The notes: generated from the letters alone by a model not told the origin. 64,000 nt of DNA from Pseudogemmobacter humi (GCF_900609055.1 NZ_UXAW01000033.1:62001-126000); one strand, 5' to 3'. Counted from the first letter of the stretch, positions 23,817 to 33,363 are shown. A program made the numbers and translations.

Positions 23817-24917
23817 TCAGAGGATGCGCCGGCCCGCCTGCCAGACCGCGCGCAGGCTCAGATCGGGGCCGAGATGGATGAAATCCGCCCGCGCGCCCGC
23901 GCGAAGATGGCCGATATCGTCGCGCCCGATCGCCCGGGCGGGGCGGCTCGTGGCCATGGCGAAGGCAATCTCCGGCGCCACGCCTGCGCCGATCATGGTG
24001 GCGATGGCCTGTGGCAGGGTCAGATCCGCACCGGCGAGAGTGCCGTCTTCCAGCGTCAGCCGACCGTCCCGGCGCAGGATGCGCCGCCCGTTCAGATCGA
24101 AAGCGTCAAGGCGGGTGCCGGCCGGAGCCATTGCATCCGACACCAGATGAATCCGCCCGCCCGCTGCCGCCATGGCGATGCGGATCGCGGCGGGGTGGAC
24201 GTGGAAGCCGTCGGCGATCAGCCCGATGGCGGGGGCGAGATCCAGTGCCGCGCCGACCAGCCCGGGCTCGCGGGTTGTGAGCTGGCTCATCGCGTTGAAC
24301 AGATGCGTCACGCCCGAAGCGCCCGCCGCAAAGGCCGCAGCCGCCGCGTCATAGCCGCAATCGCTGTGGCCGAGGCTGACCAATACCCCAGCCGCCGCCA
24401 GCGTGGCGATCTGGCGGGCATCAGCGGCCTCGGGCGCAAGCGTCACCATCAGCGCGGGCAGATCCGAGCGCGCCTCGCAGATCAGGTTCAGATCGGCGTC
24501 GCTCATCGGGCGGATCAGCGCGGGGTCATGCGCGCCTTTGCGGCGCGGGTCGAGATGCGGCCCTTCCAGATGCAGGCCGAGAAAGCCCGGCACAGCGGCG
24601 CGGGTGGCCTCGGCTCCGGCCTTCAGCACGGCGCGGGTGGCGGCGGGGCTGTCGGTGATCAGCGTCGGCAGGATCGAGACCGCCCCAAGCCGGGCATGCG
24701 TGGCGCAGATCCGCGCCAGGTCGGCGGCACTGGTCTGGCCGCCGATCATGATCCCGTCGCCGCCGTTCACCTGAAGATCGACGAGGCCGGGCAGGATCCA
24801 GCCGCCGTCCAGCTCTATATGTTGCGGCTCCGCTGGCTGGCCAGCGGGGTGCAGCACGGGATCATCAAGGAATTTTTGCCCGTCGAAAACCGTGGCGCCG
24901 GAAAAACGGATCGTCAT
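23817..24917 (-). CDS. nagA: N-acetylglucosamine-6-phosphate deacetylase
   Basis: A 366-residue amidohydrolase that removes acetate from GlcNAc-6-phosphate in amino-sugar and peptidoglycan recycling. The start at 24917 begins the family sequence MTIRFSGATVFDGQKF; upstream in-frame codons lie in the intergenic region. Motifs: WILPGLVDLQVNGGDG, metal ligand Glu in GLHLEGPHLDP, His in VSLGHSDCGYD, THLFNAMSQL, ADGFHVHP and catalytic Asp in HLVSDAMAPAG. No nagB, nagK or sugar transporter is adjacent; the gene stands alone, divergent from the adhesin gene. A DnaA-box-like sequence lies about 60 bp upstream of its start. Confidence 0.92.
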   Translation of the reverse strand: MTIRFSGATVFDGQKFLDDPVLHPAGQPAEPQHIELDGGWILPGLVDLQVNGGDGIMIGGQTSAADLARICATHARLGAVSILPTLITDSPAATRAVLKAGAEATRAAVPGFLGLHLEGPHLDPRRKGAHDPALIRPMSDADLNLICEARSDLPALMVTLAPEAADARQIATLAAAGVLVSLGHSDCGYDAAAAAFAAGASGVTHLFNAMSQLTTREPGLVGAALDLAPAIGLIADGFHVHPAAIRIAMAAAGGRIHLVSDAMAPAGTRLDAFDLNGRRILRRDGRLTLEDGTLAGADLTLPQAIATMIGAGVAPEIAFAMATSRPARAIGRDDIGHLRAGARADFIHLGPDLSLRAVWQAGRRIL

Positions 24918-25230
24918 CGGGCCTCTGCCGCATTGTCCGAGGTGATGATCCGGCTTGTAGTGGGTTGTGCCGCGCTTATCCACAACAGTTAGGCGAGAGC
25001 GCGGCAAATCGCCTTCTACCCCGGGTGGCGCGCGCCGCAGACAGGGTTGCCGAAAAGACTCACATTTGGGCAACAATAAGGAAAATTTATGTCTGGCTGC
25101 TTTAGCATCGCCTCATACCTACTGGAAATAAAAGTGAAACCAGCGTATGGCTGCCAGCAATAGACGCCACAATGTGCGTCGAGAATAAAAATGTCGGGCA
25201 ACGTCCCGGCGTCATGAGGCGGAGTAGAAA
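24918..25230. promoter_or_regulatory. Divergent nagA/adhesin intergenic region, AT-rich
   Basis: This 313-bp region holds no gene. The half nearest the adhesin (about 25060-25230) is clearly richer in A+T than its surroundings, which fits a regulated promoter and long leader for the adhesin. An imperfect hairpin GACG-CACA/TGTG-CGTC with one bulged base lies at 25163-25180 in the likely leader. GGCGGAG precedes the adhesin ATG by a suitable distance. Confidence 0.5.
24976..24984 (+). promoter_or_regulatory. Single consensus DnaA box (TTATCCACA)
   Basis: TTATCCACA at 24976-24984 is a perfect match to the bacterial DnaA box. It stands alone: I see no second copy or AT-rich unwinding element beside it. 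It is 59 bp upstream of the nagA start. A chance match in 64 kb is possible. Confidence 0.3.
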
Positions 25231-28200
25231 ATGGTTAAGGCGATTCAGTTCGTCGTCCGCGATTCTGCGGGCGGCACGGCGCGCGGTTCGATTGCAGGCG
25301 ACGGCAGCAGCAATTTCATTCAGATGGGCATCGGCGACGAAGTGTCGCTGAACCTCTCGCGGCAGAGCATCGCGAGCTATATCCAGCAGGGCGACGATCT
25401 CGTCATTACGCTGATCGACGGGCGCCAGATCGTCCTCGACGGGTATTTCAACACCGCGGGCGAGCCGAACCAGCTTTACCTCTCGCAGAATGGCGAGGTG
25501 ATCGCGGTTGAATTCTCGCCAGCGGGCGACGGCACCCTGTTCGCCAGCTATGGCGGGGCCGAGGGCTGGGACAAATATTCCTCGCTGGATGCGCTGCGGT
25601 TCGCTCAGGGCGACGACCTGGCGCTGGCGGGCGGCGCGGTGGATGAACCCGCCGGCATGGCGATGTTCGCGCCGGGTCTGGTCGGTCTGGGCGGTATTGG
25701 TACCGGTCTGGCCGGCCTGGGTGTCGCGGGCGCCATCGTCGGTGGCGGCGATGGTGACGGCGACGGCGACGGCAGCACCGGCGGCGATGGAGACGGTGAC
25801 GGAGATGGCGGGACCGGCGGCGATGGCGATGGGGACGGCGATGGAGACGGTGGCGACACCGGCACCGGCGGCGACGGTGATGGTGACGGAGATGGCGGCA
25901 CCGGCGGAGATGGCGACGGTGACGGGGATGGCGACGGCGATGGGGATACCGGCGGCGACCGGCGGCCTCCGGCTGTAGATCCGCAGGATCCGACCACGGT
26001 CACCACCAATTCCGATGACAAGACGCTTGATGTTTCCGGCACCGGCGAGCCCGGCGACAGCGTGACCGTCACCATCGGCGGTGAGACGCAGACCACCATC
26101 ATCGGCGAGGATGGCACCTGGAAGGTCGAGTTCCCCGAGAGTGATCTGCCCGCCGACGGCAATTATGTCGCCGAAGTGGTGTTCGACCATGGCGACGGCA
26201 CCACGACCACTCTGCCAGGCCCGGATTTCATCCTGGACCTGACGCCCCCGGATGTGCACATCACCGAGGGTTCGCAATCGGTCGGCCATATCGAGAATGC
26301 CGCCGATTACACCGATGGCGTGCGCATCGCCGGCAGCGGCGAGGTGGGCGCGACGGTGACGGTCGAGATCAACGGCCACAGCCACACCACGGTGATCGGC
26401 GGCGGGGGCACCTGGTCGGTCGTGTTCCCCACCAGCGAGATCGGCACCGGGGAATATACCACCGGCATCACGGTGACGGCGCGTGACCCGCTGGGCAATA
26501 CCACGGTGATCACCGACACGCTGGTGGTCGATACCGTGCCGCATCCGATCGCGTTCAGTCAGGTGACGGCGGACAATACCGTCAGCGGCGGCGAGAACAC
26601 CAACGGCTTCGCGGTGAACGGCACTTCGACCGCCGGCGCGGTTCTGACCGTGACGGTCGAGGCCCAGGGCGCGACATATACCCAGACGGTGACGGTGCGC
26701 GCCGACGGCAGCTGGACGCTGAACATTCCCTCGGGCACCCTGCCCGGTGGCGAATACAATGCGACGGTGACGGCCAGCACGGTGGATGGCGCCGGAAATG
26801 CCAGCACAGAGACGCATAGCTTCCGGGTGGATACTCTCGCGTCGGTGGGCTTCACCGGCACCGTGGCGGGCGACAATATCGTCAACCGGGCGGAATCGAC
26901 CAATGTGGTGCTGACCGGCACCGCCGAGCCGGGCTCGGTGGTTTCGGTCTCCTGGCAGGGCTCTACCCTGCCGGCGACGGTGGCGTCGAACGGCAGCTGG
27001 TCGGTGACCTTCCCGGCGATTTCGGGCAGCTCGATCATGACCGCGACCACCGCGACGGTGACCGCGACCGACGCTTACGGCAATACCGCCACGGCGAGCC
27101 GGGTGATCCAGGTCGATCTCGGCACTTCGGTCGCCTTCGATGCGGTTCAGGCGGGCGACAACGTGGTCTCGGGCACCGAGCGCAACGGCGGCGTGACCCT
27201 GACCGGCACCGGCGAACCCGGTGCCACCGTCACGGTCGAGTTCGGCTCGGGCACGCGGGTCCTGACCGTGGGCTCCGGCGGCACCTGGAGCGCGCATTTC
27301 GTCCAGGCCGAGATCCCGACCGGCAACGGCGGCATCGAGACTGCCCGCGTGACCCTGACCGACCAGGCCGGTAACACCGCCAGCGCCAGCCATGCGGTGG
27401 TGATCGACACGCTGGTCGCGCCTCTGGCGATCACCAGCACCTCGACCGGCGCCGACAACGTGCTGAACAACGCCGAGGCCGCGGGCGGGCTTGCCGTTAC
27501 CGGCAGCGTCGAGGCCGGATCGCAGGTCATGGTCGGCTTCGGGAGCTATGGCACCTTCCCCGCCACCGTCTCCGGCGGCACCTGGTCGGTGATCATCCCG
27601 GCGGGCGTGATCCCGCAGGGCGAAACCACGGTGAACATGACCGTCACCGCCACCGACCGCTACGGCAACAGCCTGACCCTGCCAAACCATACCGTGGTGA
27701 TCGACCGCATCGTCCGCAACTTCACCGCCGATACGGTGCTCAGTGACGACGGCTACGTCAACGCGCATGAGCGGCTGGCCGGAGTGCCCTTCGGCGGCAC
27801 CGCCGAGCCGGGTGCACGGGTCGAGGTGATGCTGTCGAACGGTCACAGCCTGACCACCTGGTCCAACAGCAGCGGCGGCTGGTCGGTGACCATTCCGGCG
27901 GATTACCTGCCGGAAGGCAACGGCGTAACCCTGACCGCGACGGTCCGCGCGACCGATATCGCGGGCAATACCGCCGACCTGCCGGCCCGCTCGGTCACGG
28001 TGGATACGGTCGCGCCCGATCCGGTCGATCCGCTCAAGATCGTGCGCGACGGCACGATGGTCAGCGGGCTCTACACCGATACCGATGGCGAGAATGTGGC
28101 GATCTATCGCATCGATACCCGCGGCGGCGCGGTCGAGGTCGAGTTCGACGCAAACGAGAACGTGACCACCACCGTGGGCACTTCGCGCGTGCTGACCGAT

Positions 28201-28596
28201 CACTACGACTTCCACACCGGCGTGCCGGACGGCAGCTATCTGGTGATCCAGAACACCGATGTGGCGGGCAACGAAAGTTCGACCCTGTTCATCGTGGACA
28301 ACACCGGGCGGGTTGATGTCTCGCTGAACCGCGAGGGGCTTTCGGACTTCGACTTCGGTCAGATCGACCTGACGCTGGCGCCCGAGGCGCGGCTGACGCT
28401 GACCAACGCCGATCTGCTGGCGCTGACCGGCGGCGACAACGAACTGATCATCCGGGCAGACCGGCATGACTCGGTGCGCCTGGAAGATGCCGATGCGGCG
28501 GGAACCAGGGTCGTCGATGGCCACACCTACGCGGTCTATACGATGGAGAGCGGCACCGTCCTCATCTCCGAGGAAACCCCGACCTCGATCTTCTGA
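25231..28596 (+). CDS. BapA-like large surface adhesin with Ig-like repeats, type I secretion substrate
   Basis: A 1121-residue protein without Sec signal. Residues 1-140 resemble the BapA 'prefix' domain (VSLNLSRQSIASYIQQGDD and LVITLIDGRQIVLDGYF). A Gly-rich hydrophobic stretch (about 150-170) leads to a Gly-Asp linker (171-243). Seven Ig-like modules of about 95 residues follow, each opening with a TGTGEPGATVTV-like strand and closing with a VTVDTVAPD-like strand. The C-terminus (about 1010-1121) has LTLAPEARLTLTNADLLALT and a final VLISEE segment, the usual end of such type I substrates. No RTX nonapeptides are visible. The three genes downstream are the fitting exporter. Likely role: attachment and biofilm. 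Confidence 0.88.
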   Translation: MVKAIQFVVRDSAGGTARGSIAGDGSSNFIQMGIGDEVSLNLSRQSIASYIQQGDDLVITLIDGRQIVLDGYFNTAGEPNQLYLSQNGEVIAVEFSPAGDGTLFASYGGAEGWDKYSSLDALRFAQGDDLALAGGAVDEPAGMAMFAPGLVGLGGIGTGLAGLGVAGAIVGGGDGDGDGDGSTGGDGDGDGDGGTGGDGDGDGDGDGGDTGTGGDGDGDGDGGTGGDGDGDGDGDGDGDTGGDRRPPAVDPQDPTTVTTNSDDKTLDVSGTGEPGDSVTVTIGGETQTTIIGEDGTWKVEFPESDLPADGNYVAEVVFDHGDGTTTTLPGPDFILDLTPPDVHITEGSQSVGHIENAADYTDGVRIAGSGEVGATVTVEINGHSHTTVIGGGGTWSVVFPTSEIGTGEYTTGITVTARDPLGNTTVITDTLVVDTVPHPIAFSQVTADNTVSGGENTNGFAVNGTSTAGAVLTVTVEAQGATYTQTVTVRADGSWTLNIPSGTLPGGEYNATVTASTVDGAGNASTETHSFRVDTLASVGFTGTVAGDNIVNRAESTNVVLTGTAEPGSVVSVSWQGSTLPATVASNGSWSVTFPAISGSSIMTATTATVTATDAYGNTATASRVIQVDLGTSVAFDAVQAGDNVVSGTERNGGVTLTGTGEPGATVTVEFGSGTRVLTVGSGGTWSAHFVQAEIPTGNGGIETARVTLTDQAGNTASASHAVVIDTLVAPLAITSTSTGADNVLNNAEAAGGLAVTGSVEAGSQVMVGFGSYGTFPATVSGGTWSVIIPAGVIPQGETTVNMTVTATDRYGNSLTLPNHTVVIDRIVRNFTADTVLSDDGYVNAHERLAGVPFGGTAEPGARVEVMLSNGHSLTTWSNSSGGWSVTIPADYLPEGNGVTLTATVRATDIAGNTADLPARSVTVDTVAPDPVDPLKIVRDGTMVSGLYTDTDGENVAIYRIDTRGGAVEVEFDANENVTTTVGTSRVLTDHYDFHTGVPDGSYLVIQNTDVAGNESSTLFIVDNTGRVDVSLNREGLSDFDFGQIDLTLAPEARLTLTNADLLALTGGDNELIIRADRHDSVRLEDADAAGTRVVDGHTYAVYTMESGTVLISEETPTSIF
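25741..25960 (+). repeat. Tandem GGCGATGG/GACGG-type repeat coding for the Gly-Asp linker
   Basis: About 220 bp of near-repeats of GGNGAYGGNGAY with interspersed ACCGGCGG encode runs of GDGDGD broken by TGG. The reading frame is kept throughout. Such tracts are prone to length change by slippage. In the protein it forms an acidic, flexible and possibly calcium-binding spacer between the N-terminal anchor domain and the Ig modules. Confidence 0.85.
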
Positions 28597-28619
28597 GCAA
28601 CCTAACCAGAGGTCCGGTC

Positions 28620-29972
28620 ATGGATGTCCAGATCCGGCAGGCAGGCCAGGCGAGGCGGATGATCCGCCCCGTCGCTGCCCCCCTCATGGCAGGGGTGATC
28701 CTTCTTGCGCTCTCGGGTTGTCTCGGCGGCCCGCAAGTCTCCAGGTCGGCGGATTCTCCTGCCGATCCGGTGACGGGAGAGGGCGGTCCGGGCCATATGA
28801 ACGCCAGGGGCGAGGTCGTCTCGCCCCTGATCGACCAGCTTCGCCTGCGCCAGTCGGTGCTGCCGAAGGGCGGCTCCTTCGCCACGGTGGGCGATGCGGT
28901 GCTCAGCCAGGGCCGCGCTTCGGCCGAGGCGGAACTGCGGGTAAAGCGGCTGGCGGCGCGGGCCAGATCGAAGAACTGGCTGCCGAAACTGGGGCCGGAC
29001 GTCAATCTGACCTCGCTGAGTTCCATCGCGGCGAGCCTTGTGATGGATCAGGCGATTTTCGACCGCGGACGCCGCGCGGCAGAACGTGATTTCGCCGCCG
29101 CCGATGTCGAAGTGGCGGCGGTTTCCCTGGTCGCCGACCTGAATAAAAGGGTCTATGACGGCCTGAAACTCTATATCGAGGCGCAGCGCGCGGCAGAACT
29201 GGCCGGCATCACCGAAGCCGCCCTGACGCAGATGGCGGAATTCGAGCGCATCACCCGGATCCGGGTCGAGGGCGGGTTGTCGGACGGGTCGGAATACCGC
29301 ATCGTCTCGCAGCGCCGGGCCGAGATCGAGTCCACGCTGTCCTCTTACCGCGAAGGCGGGATCAGCGCGCGGACCGAGCTGGCGGCGCTGGCCGGCAGCT
29401 CCTTCGACGGGCTGGAGGGGATTTCCGTCCTGCCGCCCGACAGTGGTGCGCCCGAGCCGCTTTCCGTGCTGATCACCAAAGGCGAGGCCGCCCGCACCAT
29501 GGCCGAGGTCGCCGTGGCGCGCTCCGGCCTGTTGCCCGGTATCGGCGCCGGGGCTTCGGTCGCGAAGGACGGCGATCTGAGCGGGGGCCTGTCGCTCGAC
29601 GGGGATATCCTCGGCTTCGGGCGCGCGGATTCGCTGAAGGCGCTGGAGGAAAGCGAGGAGGTCGCCCGCCGCAAGGTGGACGAGGCCCGCCGCGACTCGG
29701 ATCGCCGTATCGTCGCGCTTGGCCGCGAGATCGCCTCGCTTGCCGCGCGCGAGCAAACCGACGGTGCGGTCATCGCGCAGATGGAGGCCAATATCAGTCT
29801 CTATACCGACCAATACAAGGCCGGGCGGCGCAGCCTGATCGAACTGACAGGCCAGTTCGAGACGCTGACTTCGATGAAACGCGACCATGCGTCGCTGAAA
29901 TACCAGATCGCGGTGGCGCGGCTGGAAATCGCGCTGATGCGCGGGGTTCTGGTGGACGGAGGCTCGATGTGA
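28620..29972 (+). CDS. TolC-family outer-membrane protein with lipobox (type I secretion)
   Basis: A 450-residue outer-membrane factor. The N-terminus has a hydrophobic segment ending ILLALSGCLGG, a lipobox, so a start at the in-frame ATG 28659 (MIRPVAAPL) is an alternative to 28620. The rest is alpha-helical with heptad-like repeats typical of TolC barrels and tunnels (RVEGGLSDGSEYRIVSQRRA; DQYKAGRRSLIELTGQFE). It lies 23 bp after the adhesin and overlaps the ABC exporter gene by ATGA. It is the outer-membrane conduit for the adhesin. Lipid-modified TolC homologues are known in the OprM branch. Confidence 0.85.
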   Translation: MDVQIRQAGQARRMIRPVAAPLMAGVILLALSGCLGGPQVSRSADSPADPVTGEGGPGHMNARGEVVSPLIDQLRLRQSVLPKGGSFATVGDAVLSQGRASAEAELRVKRLAARARSKNWLPKLGPDVNLTSLSSIAASLVMDQAIFDRGRRAAERDFAAADVEVAAVSLVADLNKRVYDGLKLYIEAQRAAELAGITEAALTQMAEFERITRIRVEGGLSDGSEYRIVSQRRAEIESTLSSYREGGISARTELAALAGSSFDGLEGISVLPPDSGAPEPLSVLITKGEAARTMAEVAVARSGLLPGIGAGASVAKDGDLSGGLSLDGDILGFGRADSLKALEESEEVARRKVDEARRDSDRRIVALGREIASLAAREQTDGAVIAQMEANISLYTDQYKAGRRSLIELTGQFETLTSMKRDHASLKYQIAVARLEIALMRGVLVDGGSM

Positions 29973-32188
29973 CCGCGAACCGGGTGATTGCTTTCGAGAT
30001 GAACGCGGCTCAGGTCGGAGCGGTTCGCCCGCCCGCCCCCGCTTCCGGTCCGGTCAGCCAGCGTTTCTCGAACCGGGCGAAGAACCGCGCCTCGCTGGCC
30101 GCGGTCTATGCCGGGCTCCTGGGATCGGATCTGTCGGTCAGCGATCTGCTGGAGCGGATCCAGCACGCGGCGGATGTTTCCGGCAACGCCCCGGGCCTTG
30201 ACGAGATGGCGGTGGCGCTTGGCGCCGGAGGGCTTTCGACCCGTATCCTGCGAGAAGTCGGACTACCCCGCGAGGGCTGGCCCGCCGTCGCCGAGATGAC
30301 CAACGGCCAGGCGGTGCTGGTTCTGGGTGTCTCGGACGGCGCCGTGCAGATCTACGACAAGGCTGCGCCCGATCAGCGGGCCGAACTGGCGCTGGAGGAT
30401 CTGAACAGTCTCTATGCAGGCCGAATCCTGCAAGCGCGCGCCGCCCTGTCCGAGCTGGAAAGCCGTCATATCGAGGCGAAGGCGAAGCCGCATTGGTTCT
30501 GGGGCGAGTTCCGCCATTTCCGCCGCCCCTTCGCCGAGGTCTCGGCCGCCTCGCTGGTCGCGAATATCCTTGCGGTGGCGGTCTCGCTGTTCTCGATGCA
30601 GATTTACGACCGGGTGATCCCCTATCAGTCGCAGCCCACGCTCTGGGTGCTGGGGATCGGCGTGCTGCTGGCGGTCTGTCTTGAGGCCACGCTGAAGATC
30701 GCCCGCGCGCTTTTGATGGACAACACCGGCCGCACCGTCGAGCTTGCGGTGCAAAAACGGCTGATGGCGCGGCTTCTGGGCATGAAGATGGGGCCCGGAG
30801 AGCGCAAACCCTCGGAGATCTTCGCCTCGATGCGCGAATTCGGCTCGGTGCGCGAGTTCTTCACCGCCTCGACCGTTGGCACTCTGGCCGACCTGCCGTT
30901 CCTTTTGCTGTTCCTGGTGCTGGTGGCCACAATCGCCGGAAACGTGGTCTGGATCCTGGTGATCGGCGGCGTGCTGATGGTGCTGCCGGGCTTTTTGTTC
31001 CAGAAAAAGATGGTGCGGCTGGCGAATGAGACGCAAGGCGCCTCGATCCGCCAGGCGCGGCTGCTCTACGAGACCGTTTTCGAGCACGAGACCCTGACCA
31101 CGCAGCGCGGCGAGGATCGGGCGAACCGCCTTTGGGCCGAGTTGGTGACGATAAATGCCGTCAAGGGCGGCGATCAGCGGCGGCTGACCACCTTCCTGAC
31201 CACCTGGTCGCAGGCGGTGCAGCAGGCGACCTATATCGCCACGGTGATCGCCGGAACCTATCTGGTCTTCGCCGGGCAGTTCACGGTGGGCACGATCATC
31301 GCGGTCGGCATCCTGACCGGGCGGACGCTGGGGCCACTGGCGCAGATTTCGCCGATGATGGCGCGCTGGAGCCAGGTAAAGACCGCGCTGACCGCGCTGG
31401 AAAAGGTGGCGCAGTCGCGCCAGGCCGAGGAAGACGGCCGCCGCTATCTGCGCCGCGACCGGCTGACAGGGCATTACGAATTGCGCAACCTGGAATTCCG
31501 CTACGATCCGCAATCCTCGCCCTCGGTCGAGATTGCCGCGGCCTCGATCCCGCCGGGGCAGCATGTGGCGGTGCTGGGCTCGAACGGGTCCGGGAAATCG
31601 ACGCTTCTGCGGATGCTGGCCGGGCTTTACGAGCCGAGCCAGGGCCGGGTGCTGATCGACGGGGTGGATCTGGGTCAGGTCCATCCGCGCGACATCCGCC
31701 GCGGCATCGGCTATCTCGGTCAGGAGGTGCGGCTGATCGCGGGCACCATTCGCGAAAACCTGAACATGAACCAGCTGGAGCGCGACGACGACCGGCTGCT
31801 CCAGGCGCTGGATTTCGCGGGCCTGGGGCCTTTCGTGCGCAACCATCCGCGCGGGCTGGATCTGGAAGTGCGCGAACTGGGCGAGGGGTTGTCGGTCGGG
31901 CAGCGCCAGTCGATCGGCTGGGCGCGGCTCTGGCTTCAGGATCCGCAGGTGGTGCTTCTGGATGAGCCCACGGCGGCGCTGGACCAGACGCTGGAGGCGA
32001 CCCTCGTCAGCCGGCTGCAAAGCTGGCTGAAGGGCCGCACCGCGGTGATCGCCACCCATCGGGTGCCGATCCTGCAACTGACCACGCGCACGCTTATTCT
32101 GCAAAACGGCAAGCTGGCGGTGGACGGGCCGAAAGAGGCGGTGCTGGCGCATCTCGCCAGGGCACAAACGGCAGGAGCGGGGGCATGA
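29969..32188 (+). CDS. Type I secretion ABC exporter with C39-like domain (LapB/HlyB type)
   Basis: A 739-residue ABC exporter. Residues about 40-175 form a peptidase-C39-like domain lacking the catalytic Cys, as in exporters of large adhesins and RTX toxins. The membrane domain spans about 185-460 (AEVSAASLVANILAVAVSLF and later segments). The ATPase has Walker A LGSNGSGKST, Q-loop YLGQEV, Walker B VVLLDEPTAALD and H-loop ATHRVP. The signature motif reads LSVGQRQ instead of LSGGQRQ. It sits between the TolC-like and HlyD-like genes with ATGA overlaps on both sides. It drives export of the adhesin at 25231. Confidence 0.9.
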   Translation: MTANRVIAFEMNAAQVGAVRPPAPASGPVSQRFSNRAKNRASLAAVYAGLLGSDLSVSDLLERIQHAADVSGNAPGLDEMAVALGAGGLSTRILREVGLPREGWPAVAEMTNGQAVLVLGVSDGAVQIYDKAAPDQRAELALEDLNSLYAGRILQARAALSELESRHIEAKAKPHWFWGEFRHFRRPFAEVSAASLVANILAVAVSLFSMQIYDRVIPYQSQPTLWVLGIGVLLAVCLEATLKIARALLMDNTGRTVELAVQKRLMARLLGMKMGPGERKPSEIFASMREFGSVREFFTASTVGTLADLPFLLLFLVLVATIAGNVVWILVIGGVLMVLPGFLFQKKMVRLANETQGASIRQARLLYETVFEHETLTTQRGEDRANRLWAELVTINAVKGGDQRRLTTFLTTWSQAVQQATYIATVIAGTYLVFAGQFTVGTIIAVGILTGRTLGPLAQISPMMARWSQVKTALTALEKVAQSRQAEEDGRRYLRRDRLTGHYELRNLEFRYDPQSSPSVEIAAASIPPGQHVAVLGSNGSGKSTLLRMLAGLYEPSQGRVLIDGVDLGQVHPRDIRRGIGYLGQEVRLIAGTIRENLNMNQLERDDDRLLQALDFAGLGPFVRNHPRGLDLEVRELGEGLSVGQRQSIGWARLWLQDPQVVLLDEPTAALDQTLEATLVSRLQSWLKGRTAVIATHRVPILQLTTRTLILQNGKLAVDGPKEAVLAHLARAQTAGAGA

Positions 32189-33363
32189 CGGCAGTCTGGT
32201 CGGACGAATTCGGGTTCCGCTCGCGCCGCCCCTCGGCGGTGATCTGGGCGGTGGGCGCGGCGGTGGCGGTGTTCCTGATCTGGGCGAGCTTCGCCTGGCT
32301 GGACGAGATCGTCAGCGGCCAGGGCACGGTGGTGTCGTCCTCGCGGCCGCAGATCATCCAGAATCTGGAGGGCGGGATCCTCGCCGAGCTGAACGTGGCC
32401 GAGGGCAATGTGGTCGAGCCGGGCCAGGTGCTGGGCCGGCTGCAATCGACGCAATATCACGCCGCGGTGGACGATTATTCCGACCAGCTTGCCGGGCTGG
32501 AGATCCGCCGGCTGCGGATAGAGGCCGAAATGCGGGGCGAGAGCCGTTTTCTGGTGCCCGAGAACCTGGCGGAGCGGGTGCCCGACATCGTGGCCTCGGA
32601 AGCGTCGCTGCTGAAAGCGCGCGCGGCGGATTTCACCGCCCGCAAAGAGGGGGCCCAGGCCGTGCTGGACCAGGCGGCACGCGAGCTCGATATCATGGAG
32701 CGGATGTTCAAACAGGAGGTCGCCCCGGCCATCGAAGTGACCCGCGCCCGCAAGGCGCATCGCGACGCCGAGAACAAGCTTTCCGACACGATCACCCAGA
32801 CCGAGCTGGAACGCGCACGGGAATATTCCGACACTCTGGCCGAAATCTCGTCGCTGGAGCAGAAGCTGAAGATCGCCCAGGATCAGCTGGCGCGCACCAT
32901 GCTGGTCGCGCCGATGAAGGGCGTGGTGAACAAGATCGGCATCACCACCATCGGGGGGGTGGTGCGGCCGGGTGAGGAGATCCTGCAAATCATCCCGCTG
33001 GATGAGGAGCTGTATATCGACGCGAAGGTGAAGCCGCGCGACATCGCCTCGGTGCGTGAGGGGCAGACGGCGGTGATCAAGCTGTCGGCTTACGACTATA
33101 CGATCTATGGCTCGCTGAAGGGCGAGGTTACTTTCGTTTCGGCGGATACTTTCATCGACGAACGCTCGCGGGCGGCAGACGGCGATCCGCATTACATCGT
33201 GACGCTGAAGGTGGATCTGTCGGAGCTGAGCGAACGGCAGAAGAACCTGGAGATCCGGCCCGGGATGCAGGCCAGCGTCGAGCTGGAGACCGGAGCCAAG
33301 ACCGTGCTGACCTATCTGCTGAAACCGCTTTACAAATCGAACGAGGCTTTGCGCGAGCGCTGA
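32185..33363 (+). CDS. HlyD-family membrane fusion protein (type I secretion)
   Basis: A 392-residue periplasmic adaptor. One membrane segment (AVGAAVAVFLIWASFAWLDE, residues about 21-40) is followed by the biotinyl-lipoyl-like halves (QIIQNLEGGILAELNVAEGN and the C-terminal counterpart LVAPMKGVVNKIGITTIGGV) flanking a long coiled coil (about residues 95-230). The C-terminus has IRPGMQASVELETG, typical of the HlyD/LapC branch. It overlaps the exporter gene by ATGA and ends the adhesin-export operon. A pair of hairpins follows the stop. Confidence 0.9.
   Translation: MTAVWSDEFGFRSRRPSAVIWAVGAAVAVFLIWASFAWLDEIVSGQGTVVSSSRPQIIQNLEGGILAELNVAEGNVVEPGQVLGRLQSTQYHAAVDDYSDQLAGLEIRRLRIEAEMRGESRFLVPENLAERVPDIVASEASLLKARAADFTARKEGAQAVLDQAARELDIMERMFKQEVAPAIEVTRARKAHRDAENKLSDTITQTELERAREYSDTLAEISSLEQKLKIAQDQLARTMLVAPMKGVVNKIGITTIGGVVRPGEEILQIIPLDEELYIDAKVKPRDIASVREGQTAVIKLSAYDYTIYGSLKGEVTFVSADTFIDERSRAADGDPHYIVTLKVDLSELSERQKNLEIRPGMQASVELETGAKTVLTYLLKPLYKSNEALRER

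Noticed and set aside
24976-24984. DnaA box considered as evidence for the replication origin
   Set aside because: Only one box, no AT-rich unwinding element and no origin-type gene neighbourhood at this place.
25741-25960. Regular short repeats considered as a CRISPR array
   Set aside because: Repeats are contiguous, about 6-12 bp, without unique spacers, and are coding in frame.
25102-28524. 1140-codon open frame on the minus strand opposite the adhesin
   Set aside because: Repetitive His/Arg/Gly-rich sequence mirroring the Ig repeats. The plus-strand protein has clear domains, RBS and fitting secretion genes.
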